A stretch of DNA of 64,000 nt. Source: JAAFHB01 sp963677935 (GTDB lineage: Bacteria > Bacteroidota > Bacteroidia > Bacteroidales > Prolixibacteraceae). Of the stretch, positions 43,199 through 50,290 are shown piece after piece. Under the pieces are notes generated by a model that saw nothing but the letters and a program-made list of their open reading frames with translations, had not been told where the DNA came from and made no database searches. A program made the translations under genes and the position numbers. How positions within the stretch are numbered: position 1 is the first letter of the stretch; every line of letters begins with the position of its first letter. The DNA lies in contig CAXXEH010000003.1 in NCBI GenBank assembly GCA_963677935.2, forward strand, positions 4,216,001 through 4,280,000, given 5' to 3'.

Positions 43199-43535
43199 AA
43201 TTGCTCTTAATTGTTCGTTATTCGTAATTTGAAATTATTTTGCATATTTAGTCTGATGAAGAGGCCGCAAATACGATTCCTTCATAATTCAGGTTTTATC
43301 GCCGCGATTATACAACTAATTAATCTTTAATCAAAACAAGTCGAAAGACTTTTGAATTGTAACCTATTATTTAGAATGGGTATTAATTCGAAACTCAAAC
43401 TGATTGAATCCCAATCGTTCTGTATCATAGTTGGAATTAAAGGGATTAACCTTCCCGGAGTGAGAAAATGGCTTTCTATATCCGAAAAAGGACTCATGAA
43501 TTTATAAATTTGATAATTAACATGTTATGGCGTCA
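43199..43535. other. Intergenic region without a supported gene
   Basis: This 337-base gap lies upstream of the tryptophanase-like gene and past the end of the Gly-rich protein gene. A 43-codon frame at 43376-43507 (starting MGINSKLKLIESQ) has no ribosome-binding site or family likeness, so I do not call it. No clear promoter pair is visible. Confidence 0.4.
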
Positions 43536-44435
43536 TCAATCAACCGAAAGTGTAAATTTCTGTTTAAACGAAACCTTTTCAAACAGGCTGTTCCTCTCAT
43601 CACCACCGTTTCCACGATAACCACCGCCACCGGACATTCCTCCCCCTTGCCGACCGCCACCCATTCCTGATCCGCCACCACCTTGCCGGCCGCCGCCCAT
43701 TTCTGACATTCCACCGCCGGATCTGCCGCCACCCATTCCTGACATTCCCATTCCGGACATTCCACCGCCAGATCTGCCACCACGATCACCACCCCCGCCG
43801 GATGATGGTCGGTCCAATGCATTAACTGTTACATTCATATTTATCAGTTCATCCAAACGAACCGGATTTCCGGGATAAAGCTCTTTCAATGGGATAGAAA
43901 TCTCATAAACAATATGTTGGTCATTATCAGCCCCAATTGCAATATCAATACCATTTCGATCGTTTAACATTACCTCATTCACCCCTGATTGAAATCCCTT
44001 CGTTCCAACCGAGGGGATCTGCTCCATGTAGGAGGTAAAAAAAGGGTTGCCCTTAATTTTTCTCTCCATCGTGCCGGCAACTCTTCTATCTCCTGGCCAG
44101 GTCATCTTCGTTGCAGGAAAAGTAAGTTTTGACTTAAACTTTTTGTCCTTTTCTTTCGAGGACAATTCGATAACCCATCCTGCACTCATCATCTTTCTCA
44201 TCTTCATCTCTTCTTTACAGGTAAAAATGAAATAAAGGTTTTGTCGACTATTTGAGATAGCAAACATCAATCCGGTTTTGTCATCATAGAAATTCAGAGG
44301 TTTATTCCATTCATTATCATTTCCATCAACGACTTTCTCCTTTCCCACCATCCTTGATCTTAATGCATCGCTTTGCGCTATTACTTTAATGGTTAATGTT
44401 GAGAACAGGACGAGGAACAATATGATGTTTTTCAT
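43536..44435 (-). CDS. Exported protein with CBM9-like domain and Gly-rich repeats
   Basis: The 299-residue protein has a signal peptide ending in KVIAQ. Residues about 25-200 have the pattern of a family-9 carbohydrate-binding/DOMON-like sandwich: VDGNDNEWNKPLNFYDDKTG, then ISNSRQNLYFIFTCKEEMKM and YEISIPLKELYPG. Residues about 210-280 are a low-complexity repeat built from GGGRSGGGMSGMG-type units, about six times. The end is a short basic tail (KVSFKQKFTLSVD). The function is unknown. The Gly-rich region probably forms a flexible surface linker. It is followed on the same strand by nothing until tnaA-like, and is preceded by the gene at 44538. Confidence 0.75.
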   Translation of the reverse strand: MKNIILFLVLFSTLTIKVIAQSDALRSRMVGKEKVVDGNDNEWNKPLNFYDDKTGLMFAISNSRQNLYFIFTCKEEMKMRKMMSAGWVIELSSKEKDKKFKSKLTFPATKMTWPGDRRVAGTMERKIKGNPFFTSYMEQIPSVGTKGFQSGVNEVMLNDRNGIDIAIGADNDQHIVYEISIPLKELYPGNPVRLDELINMNVTVNALDRPSSGGGGDRGGRSGGGMSGMGMSGMGGGRSGGGMSEMGGGRQGGGGSGMGGGRQGGGMSGGGGYRGNGGDERNSLFEKVSFKQKFTLSVD

Positions 44436-44537
44436 AATATTAATTTAAAATATCTATTGATTACGGACAGTATCTGTTTTGGACGATCATTCAGGCCGGT
44501 AGTTTAATGTACAAGGGTATTTATTTAACCGGGACTT

Positions 44538-45254
44538 TTAGGCCAGCGGTTCCTTACGGGGTAGATTACGTTTCAGGGCCCATACTCTCCCTTTAAGTTG
44601 TACAGGATATGAACTGTATTTCTGCAACTTACGCAACTTGAAATAATTACGATAGAAATGGGATTGGGGAAGTTGAATGATATTTATTAAGGTATCAAAA
44701 TAGAGGAGTGACTCATCTGCCATTCTGAAGTTCTCCTCAAGCTTTAGATTAGAGATCCTGGAATAACCTCCACTTAATGCTGAGCCGGGCATTAATGCAA
44801 TAAATGTATCAAATTCATTCTTAAACTTAGACAAAATATCATCATAATCATGAATATCGGAACGACCGGAGATGTAGCGTTCTGCAAGGTTATTAATGTG
44901 CATTGCCCGATCGGCTAATATCAGGTCAGAAATAGCCTCCTGCTCGTTTTGCGTAAAGTGAGTTTCAGCCAAAAGAACCTGATCATTCAATGAGTGAGCC
45001 AGAACATTAAGTTGATGTGCAATTTCAGCCGTAATCGACAGTAGCGACGCTCTGACCTCCTCCTTTATCTTTGTGACTTCCTGTGTTCGGATCGATTGCT
45101 GAGTAGTGGTTCTCTGAATTTCGGTTACACTATCGACAAAAGTGTCGTATACAACCATGAAATTAGGCAATGGAGACAACAGCGTAATCCTGGGTTTCAG
45201 GAAATCCATTATTGCCAGATACATATTTAATTTACTTTTCTGATCAGTATTCAT
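44538..45254 (-). CDS. Hypothetical alpha-helical protein
   Basis: The 238-residue protein has no signal peptide. It is strongly helical with long amphipathic segments: EIQRTTTQQSIRTQEVTKIK, then EVRASLLSITAEIAHQLNVL, then DILSKFKNEFDTFIALMP. It ends in a basic tail, LKGRVWALKRNLPRKEPLA, which could bind nucleic acid or membrane. I do not recognise the family. It sits between the Gly-rich protein and a set of hairpins, as a single gene. Confidence 0.7.
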   Translation of the reverse strand: MNTDQKSKLNMYLAIMDFLKPRITLLSPLPNFMVVYDTFVDSVTEIQRTTTQQSIRTQEVTKIKEEVRASLLSITAEIAHQLNVLAHSLNDQVLLAETHFTQNEQEAISDLILADRAMHINNLAERYISGRSDIHDYDDILSKFKNEFDTFIALMPGSALSGGYSRISNLKLEENFRMADESLLYFDTLINIIQLPQSHFYRNYFKLRKLQKYSSYPVQLKGRVWALKRNLPRKEPLA

Positions 45255-45400
45255 AAACTAGAAATTTTACCACATAACACAGCTTAAAATCTACTTCTAT
45301 TTACGAGATATTCTTCTGAAAAGATGCATTTTATCTGTTAAATTTCTGTAATTGAGCAAAGAATGGTAATGGGCCGTACAAAAGATGACATAAACAGACA

Positions 45401-45457
45401 AAAAACCGGGATCCTACCTCCAACTTTCTGACAAGTTAGCGGTAAGGTCCCGGTTTT
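45401..45457 (-). terminator. Large hairpin with T-run, terminator of the DUF1080 gene
   Basis: Arms AAAACCGGGATCCTACC (45402-45418 region) and GGTAAGGTCCCGGTTTT (45441-45457) pair with two mismatches. An inner hairpin AACTT-TCTGAC-AAGTT closes the loop. On the minus strand the stem ends in a TTTTTT run. A further arm pair AACGGGAAA/TTTCCCGGTT lies at 45461-45487, next to the DUF1080 stop. Confidence 0.7.
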
Positions 45458-45493
45458 GAGAAACGGGAAAGTAGCGATTTTCCCGGTTATCTG

Positions 45494-46231
45494 TTAGAGT
45501 TCGCGAATCTTGATGTTACGGAACCAGATCGAATATCCATGATCCTGAAGTCCAATATAACCCTCTTTGGCAATCCCTTCGGTCCATCCCGGAAAGTCTT
45601 TGAATTTGCTCTTTTTCACAAGGGCATCCCACTCCGGTGTCCACAAAGTGTAGGAGACTACTTTAACACCATTCATTGTATGAGTAGCTTGGCCATCTTT
45701 CACTTTGATCACAACCGTATTCCATGAACCCGCAGGATGAACTGTCTTAGGATCACAGGCAATCAGGTCGTAAAGCGATCCGGCAAGATGACTATCTATT
45801 TTATTATCAGAGGCATCCACATTATCGAGCACCTGAACTTCAGGAGCTGCATAGTAGATAGGTTTACCGGGAACTTCACGAACATAATAGAAGATACCCG
45901 AATTTCCTGCCTTGCCGGCCTTAAAGTCAACAGACAATTCGAAGTTTTTATACTTCTTTTGTTGGAAAAGGATATCTCCATTGGAACCCTGGCCCGGCTT
46001 TTTCCCTTCTGCGGTAAATACTTTCATCGCATTCTCATCGATCACCCAGTTAGTGGGCATCGCAGTACCATTACATTGTCTCCAGCCGCTGAAGTCCTTG
46101 CCGTTAAAAAGCAACACCCAGCCATCCTTTTTCTCCTTCTTCGAAAGTTTGTTTAACTCCTGCGAAAATAAGGGAAGCGAAATCAACACTCCGACTGCCA
46201 GTAATAAAGTCAAAAAAATGTTCTTTTTCAT
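45494..46231 (-). CDS. DUF1080 (3-keto-disaccharide hydrolase type) exported protein
   Basis: The 245-residue protein has a signal peptide ending in LFSQ and no lipobox. The domain reads DGWVLLFNGKDFSGWRQCNG, then NWVIDENAMKVFTAEG, then NFELSVDFKAGKAGNSGIFY. APEVQVLDN, GSLYDLIAC, AGSWNTVVIKVKDG and EGYIGLQDHGYSIWFRNIKI follow. It is a paralogue of the lipoprotein at 17890-18702 but is secreted rather than lipidated. The family hydrolyses 3-keto-glycosides in related bacteria. The reaction here is inferred only. A candidate promoter and an ACACCC/GGGTGT repeat lie upstream. Confidence 0.92.
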   Translation of the reverse strand: MKKNIFLTLLLAVGVLISLPLFSQELNKLSKKEKKDGWVLLFNGKDFSGWRQCNGTAMPTNWVIDENAMKVFTAEGKKPGQGSNGDILFQQKKYKNFELSVDFKAGKAGNSGIFYYVREVPGKPIYYAAPEVQVLDNVDASDNKIDSHLAGSLYDLIACDPKTVHPAGSWNTVVIKVKDGQATHTMNGVKVVSYTLWTPEWDALVKKSKFKDFPGWTEGIAKEGYIGLQDHGYSIWFRNIKIREL

Positions 46232-46246
46232 GATTTGAATTTTATA

Positions 46247-46261
46247 ACACCCTCAGGGTGT
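46247..46261. promoter_or_regulatory. Inverted repeat ACACCC-TCA-GGGTGT in the DUF1080 leader
   Basis: Perfect 6-base arms, 16 bases before the start codon of 45494-46231, between the predicted transcript start and the ATG. It is a candidate operator. Confidence 0.4.
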
Positions 46262-46295
46262 AATTGATGATAATTGAAATGGATAATTTTGACGT

Positions 46296-46303
46296 CAAAG
46301 ATA
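46296..46303 (-). promoter_or_regulatory. Candidate -7 element for the DUF1080 gene
   Basis: On the minus strand TATCTTTG fits TAnnTTTG. It lies 65 bases before the ATG. The -33 region is T-rich but not exact. Confidence 0.5.
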
Positions 46304-46399
46304 GTGGTTAAAGTGATAAAGAACTCATCAGTAAACAATCGAATTTATCGATTGTAATAAATATTTCAGGCTTTCTTTCCTGCCTGAATAAAACATTTG

Positions 46400-46407
46400 T
46401 AATTTTG
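46400..46407 (+). promoter_or_regulatory. Candidate -7 element for tatA
   Basis: TAATTTTG fits TAnnTTTG, 27 bases before the tatA ATG. No convincing -33 element. Confidence 0.45.
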
Positions 46408-46434
46408 TGACTTAATAATTTTAATAAAAGCAAG

Positions 46435-46644
46435 ATGGACTTATTTGCACCGTGGCACATCGTTATCCTCATTGGAGCCGTTCTACTGCTGTTTGGAGGC
46501 CAGAAGATTCCTGAAATGATGGGTGGAATTGGCAAGGGAATGAAGGAGTTTAAAAAAGCCATAAAAGATGAAGACGAAAAACCGGCAGAAGCTCCGAAAA
46601 AAATTCTCGATTCGAGTAATAAAAAAGAGCCCCTCAAAGAGTAG
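46435..46644 (+). CDS. tatA: Sec-independent protein translocase TatA/TatE
   Basis: The 69-residue protein starts with a membrane helix (WHIVILIGAVLLLFGGQKI). The typical FGGQKIPE hinge and an amphipathic helix, MMGGIGKGMKEFKKAIKD, follow, then a charged tail. TatA builds the pore of the twin-arginine translocon that exports folded proteins. tatC is not in the window, so the partner genes are elsewhere. A bidirectional terminator lies directly downstream. Confidence 0.93.
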   Translation: MDLFAPWHIVILIGAVLLLFGGQKIPEMMGGIGKGMKEFKKAIKDEDEKPAEAPKKILDSSNKKEPLKE

Positions 46645-46665
46645 ATTTGTCTCTCTTCTTTAAAA

Positions 46666-46693
46666 AACCCTGAAATTTAATGCTTTCGGGGTT
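46666..46693. terminator. Bidirectional terminator between tatA and the GT39 gene
   Basis: Stem AACCCTGAAA / TTTCGGGGTT with one T-G pair and the 8-base loop TTTAATGC. T-rich flanks occur on both strands (CTTTATT on plus, TTTTTT on minus). The GT39 stop codon begins right beside it. Confidence 0.75.
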
Positions 46694-46695
46694 CT

Positions 46696-48327
46696 TTATT
46701 GTATTACTGTTGCAAAATTGGAGAGAACTTTATTCCCCCCCCGTTTCCCGGGATTGCTGTCAAAATGACCAATCACCTCAATATGATAATTTTTCAGAAT
46801 TGCGGCTGGCAATACATCGAAAGGGTGTTCGTTCGAGAAAAAAAGGAGCGGCGGAGTTGCCGGAAGCTGTGGCTCAATTACTGGATCCCACTTTTTGACT
46901 TTGTGACCACTGTTCCAGATCACCTCAATAAACTTACCTGGTATTTCACCATTAAAAAAGAAGGGAATAGCTTTCAGATCATTTCTGTGACGCAGTTCCT
47001 GATACGAACGGTATTCCGGATTGGTTATTGCGAATTTGGGGACCAGTGGCATAAGTGACAAACATACCGCCAGGACCATCCCCACCATTCCCATCCACAG
47101 CATAAATGGGTTTTTCAAACGTAATGCAATTACCAAAAGTGCCGCCAATCCCCAGAAAAGGATAAAATTAATTAGGTGTGGTCCGTATCCCGCACACTCC
47201 ATAACTTTCGGAAGAAAAATTAAAACAAAAGGTATTGCCACGCAGATCAAAGTCATCAGCAATGTATTGACACGAAAGATAATTCGATCTGTTCGATCAG
47301 TCGGAGATCCTCTAAATGCGTCGATGAGATACCTGAAATAAATGGCCGTGAGTATTGCAAGCGGAAGAAGCACTGGAAGGAGGTAGCGCTCCTTTTTCTC
47401 CGGAAAAAAGGAAAGTAGCAATACGGAAGAAAACACCCAGATAAAAAGAAAATTATAGTTTCCAAACTTATTAATCCGTTGACGTGCATAGGGGTAAGTA
47501 AGGGTAATAGCTGCAAAGATGGCCCAGATACCCGACTGTGCCGGAAAACTCCAATAATGATAAAATGGACGGGTACTCCTTTCAAGCCATGCCAATGATT
47601 CCTGCTTTGCGATCATAGCCGAAAATTCGGGATGCGAAAACCAGATATAGAGTGGCCACCAGAAACTCAACACCAAAGCGATCAGCACCATAGTAATTAG
47701 TCTCCATTTACGAGTATTCGCCCCCTTCCATCCATAAGTGAAAGACCTGGCAATCAGGTAAGGCAAAAGGAGGGCATAAAAGGAGACCGGACCTTTACTC
47801 AAAAACGAGAGGCCCATCAAAATCCCGGCACCCAAAAAGGCTGACCATCCCTCGCCTTTTCCTTTCATCCCTTTATGAATCAGTGATATTGCCCCAATCA
47901 TGAAAGCATGACAAAAGATATCCCAACTCATATCGCGAGCCAAAAAAAAGATATAAAACGAAGTAGCAGAAGTGCAGGCAACAAGAAATCGGAGCAACGG
48001 ATCTTCACTTATTTGGGAGGTCAGGTGATAGAGGAAAAAAACCATCAAAAATCCAGCTAATGCAGAGGGGAGTCGTAGCAGGGAGAGGTTTTCAGCGCCA
48101 CAGAGTTTCATCATCACAGCGGCAATCCAGGTGGGTAATGGAGGTTTTTCGAGACGTAACTCACCATTCATGGTCGGCTCAAGCCAGTTGTTTTCCTCAA
48201 GCATCTCACGCGCAGTAGTGAGATTTCTCGCCTCCATGATGTTTGCCTCAATGGCACCGTTATTCACCACAAAAGCAATGAAGGTAATCAGCAGAATAAG
48301 AAAAAGTTGTAGCTTGCGATTGGTCAT
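46696..48327 (-). CDS. GT39/ArnT-like glycosyltransferase
   Basis: The 543-residue integral membrane protein has about 11 hydrophobic segments. The periplasmic loop after the first helix has the family pattern AIEANIMEARNLTTAREMLE, then NNWLEPTMNGELRLEKPPLP and TWIAA. Further motifs are LRLPSALAGFLMV and KGPVSFYALLLPYL. Such enzymes move a sugar from a polyprenyl-phosphate carrier to lipid A, protein or another acceptor at the outer face of the inner membrane. The upstream GT2 and LAB_N genes would make and flip the sugar-lipid donor. The sugar and the acceptor are unknown. Confidence 0.9.
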   Translation of the reverse strand: MTNRKLQLFLILLITFIAFVVNNGAIEANIMEARNLTTAREMLEENNWLEPTMNGELRLEKPPLPTWIAAVMMKLCGAENLSLLRLPSALAGFLMVFFLYHLTSQISEDPLLRFLVACTSATSFYIFFLARDMSWDIFCHAFMIGAISLIHKGMKGKGEGWSAFLGAGILMGLSFLSKGPVSFYALLLPYLIARSFTYGWKGANTRKWRLITMVLIALVLSFWWPLYIWFSHPEFSAMIAKQESLAWLERSTRPFYHYWSFPAQSGIWAIFAAITLTYPYARQRINKFGNYNFLFIWVFSSVLLLSFFPEKKERYLLPVLLPLAILTAIYFRYLIDAFRGSPTDRTDRIIFRVNTLLMTLICVAIPFVLIFLPKVMECAGYGPHLINFILFWGLAALLVIALRLKNPFMLWMGMVGMVLAVCLSLMPLVPKFAITNPEYRSYQELRHRNDLKAIPFFFNGEIPGKFIEVIWNSGHKVKKWDPVIEPQLPATPPLLFFSNEHPFDVLPAAILKNYHIEVIGHFDSNPGKRGGNKVLSNFATVIQ

Positions 48328-48336
48328 AAGTCAACT

Positions 48337-48585
48337 TTACCCTTTATTTCCTCTGAATTTCATAACGATATCAATAACCGACAGAATGATACCAAATCCG
48401 ATTAAACTATAACCTAAAGTTCTGTAATCACCACAAAAAAGGCCGGCTAAAATAAAAGCAAAAGCAATTCCGGCTAACGGAGAAAGCCTTTTCCGGTTGC
48501 CGCTATTCGATTTAAAACCTACCCATAAAGCGATAATTGCCAAAATGATAATTGAAATTACAATGTAGATCTGGGAAGTTTCCAT
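48337..48585 (-). CDS. Small membrane protein of unknown function
   Basis: I start at the ATG at 48585 (METSQIYIVISIII), giving 82 residues. The longer frame from 48621 has a less natural start. There are three hydrophobic segments (about 5-20, 35-50, 55-72) separated by the basic stretch KSNSGNRKRLS. I cannot assign a family. It is placed 9 bases before the GT39 start on the same strand, so it is probably co-transcribed and may be part of the lipid-sugar machinery. Confidence 0.68.
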   Translation of the reverse strand: METSQIYIVISIIILAIIALWVGFKSNSGNRKRLSPLAGIAFAFILAGLFCGDYRTLGYSLIGFGIILSVIDIVMKFRGNKG

Positions 48586-48677
48586 GATTTTAAGGTTTAC
48601 AAAGCTTTTGACGATTAACATCCGCTATCATAGATAAAAAGCTAGTTTATTCATCAAAAATAGCAATTTTTTTGGAT

Positions 48678-49313
48678 TTATTGGGACACTTTTTTAGACC
48701 TTCCAAGCTCTATATTTCTGATATAAATCACAAGACCTGCAAACTGTCCAATGAGCAGAACAGGATCGTATCGGAGAATAGCATAGGTGATAATCATTAA
48801 AGAACCCACTACACTCACCAACCAAAACCGTCGGGTTAAAACTGATTCACTTTTCGATTCCGAATCGATCCATTGGATGTAAAACCGAAGGGTAAAGATA
48901 ATCTGCCCGGCACTGCCCCACATTTTAAGCGGGGTAGAGATCTCTTTATTGATCAGGAGCAGGAATATATTTCCACTGGTACCGAAAAGAAGATATCCCA
49001 AAGTCAGAATCGGTGCGATGAAAATGAATGTTCTGAATATTATTGGTATCGTACGCCACCTCTCCTGCAGGTAAAGATTCCGGATATAGATAAAATAGAC
49101 CAATATCTGACCCAGTACGATGGCAAAATCGTGTCGCAAAATTCCATAAACAAGAAATACCAAGGATCCTATTACACTTATTTGCCAAAAAATAATCGGG
49201 GAAATTGGTTTACCTGCTTTTTCGGACCTGATCCATTGTACAATCATGCGGGCAGCAAAAAGCAATTGAGCAGTAAATCCGATGACGAAGGTCCAAGGGG
49301 ATGATGTACTCAT
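48678..49313 (-). CDS. Double LAB_N-domain membrane protein (lipid-A-disaccharide synthase N-terminal type)
   Basis: The 211-residue protein holds two similar halves. The first has QLLFAARMIVQWIRSEKAGK and ISVIGSLVFLVYGILRHDFA with LVYFIYIRNLYL. The second has RFYIQWIDSESKSESV and LVSVVGSLMIITYAILRYDP with LVIYIRNIEL. This is the LAB_N pattern, a three-helix unit of the PQ-loop/SWEET-like clan, here duplicated to about six or seven helices. It overlaps the GT2 gene by 4 bases. A role as flippase or carrier for the sugar-lipid made by the GT2 enzyme is likely but not proven. Confidence 0.88.
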   Translation of the reverse strand: MSTSSPWTFVIGFTAQLLFAARMIVQWIRSEKAGKPISPIIFWQISVIGSLVFLVYGILRHDFAIVLGQILVYFIYIRNLYLQERWRTIPIIFRTFIFIAPILTLGYLLFGTSGNIFLLLINKEISTPLKMWGSAGQIIFTLRFYIQWIDSESKSESVLTRRFWLVSVVGSLMIITYAILRYDPVLLIGQFAGLVIYIRNIELGRSKKVSQ

Positions 49314-50041
49314 TTTCTGCCAGATATTTCATAATGAATATACCGCTTTCGCATCCAGGCAAAGGCAATAAGATCAGCTGCAGGTCCTAATAGTCTATTA
49401 AACAGGCGATAGTTTGATTTACCAATAAGGCGCTCAAAGTGGCGGACAGGCACCTCCCTGACAGCGCCTCCGTCGAGCAGGACAAGGGCCGGAAGAAACC
49501 GGTGCATCCCATTAAAAAACGGAATCCGGCGGACAATCGTGGTTTGTAAAACCTTGAGCGGACATCCCGTATCAGAAATCCCGTCGTGGGTAACGGTCTG
49601 GCGAATTGCATTGGCCAGCGTTGAAGTAATCCGCTTGATCAATCCATCTTTTCTGCCACTTCGTGTCCCTGTAACCAACTCATATTGACTGGCATATTCC
49701 ATTAACAGGTCAAAATCAAACGGCGAAGTCTGAAGATCGGCATCGATATAACCAATAAAGGGGGTCTCCACCTGATCAAAACCTGCTTTTAAAGCTGTAC
49801 TAAGGCCACTGTTTTTCGTAAGATGAATAATATTGAATTCAGGATGCCCGGCACAAATGCTTTCTACAATCTGCGCACTACCATCCGTCGATCCATCATT
49901 AACAAACAGCACCTTTGCCTTATAAGGTGACAAGGAGAGGTAATCGGAGAGTTCCTTCGCCAATCGCGGAAGATTCCCCTCCTCATTATAAAGTGGTACG
50001 ATGATGGTAAGGATATATCCGGAATCAGCAATATATTCCAT
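49310..50041 (-). CDS. Family 2 glycosyltransferase (polyprenyl-phosphate sugar transferase type)
   Basis: The 243-residue GT2 enzyme has LTIIVPLYNEEGNLPRLAKE, then VLFVNDGSTDGSAQIVE, then FIGYIDADLQTSPFDFDLLM (the DxD region is IDADLQTSP) and GTRSGRKDGLIKRITST. The C-terminus lacks the two membrane helices seen in some DPM-like enzymes, so it is a soluble or membrane-peripheral transferase. The fold is that of dolichol/undecaprenyl-phosphate mannose or Ara4FN transferases. It is the first gene of the minus-strand lipid-sugar set and overlaps the LAB_N gene by 4 bases. Confidence 0.92.
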   Translation of the reverse strand: MEYIADSGYILTIIVPLYNEEGNLPRLAKELSDYLSLSPYKAKVLFVNDGSTDGSAQIVESICAGHPEFNIIHLTKNSGLSTALKAGFDQVETPFIGYIDADLQTSPFDFDLLMEYASQYELVTGTRSGRKDGLIKRITSTLANAIRQTVTHDGISDTGCPLKVLQTTIVRRIPFFNGMHRFLPALVLLDGGAVREVPVRHFERLIGKSNYRLFNRLLGPAADLIAFAWMRKRYIHYEISGRK

Positions 50042-50107
50042 TGAGACAAAAGGTTAAATCAGTTACAAATCTAACAAAAAAGAGATGACAAGATTCCTGC
50101 TAATTTT

Positions 50108-50155
50108 CAAATTAACAAATTGCCAAATCGTCAAATTATCATATTGCCGAATTTT
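50108..50155. repeat. Degenerate tandem repeat of 8 bases, six units
   Basis: Units CAAATTAA, CAAATTGC, CAAATCGT, CAAATTAT, CATATTGC and CGAATTTT follow one another exactly, in the gap between the GT2 and lepA genes. The region also holds a TATATTTG-like box at about 50159-50166. Confidence 0.65.
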
Positions 50156-50220
50156 GAATATATTTGTGCAGCGTTTGGAAAATAAGGATTCAATAAGGAA
50201 ATCAAGGATATAAAGATTTT

Positions 50221-50228
50221 TACCTTTG
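50221..50228 (+). promoter_or_regulatory. Candidate -7 element for lepA
   Basis: TACCTTTG fits TAnnTTTG and lies 62 bases before the lepA ATG. The -33 region is not clear. Confidence 0.5.
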
Positions 50229-50290
50229 AAACGAATCACGGATAATCGGGGTTAGTTCCAACCGACCATTAAAAATCAAATTATTCAACG

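Noticed and set aside
43376..43507. 43-codon frame between the tryptophanase-like and Gly-rich genes
   Set aside because: No ribosome-binding site, no family likeness and no regular hydrophobic pattern. It is treated as chance.
43517..43822. Open frame of 101 codons on the minus strand, rich in Val, Ala and Trp
   Set aside because: It is the other-frame shadow of the Gly-rich repeat coding region, whose repeats keep frames open.
50108..50155. Tandem repeat as a CRISPR array
   Set aside because: The units are 8 bases and directly adjacent with no spacers, so it is a simple tandem repeat.
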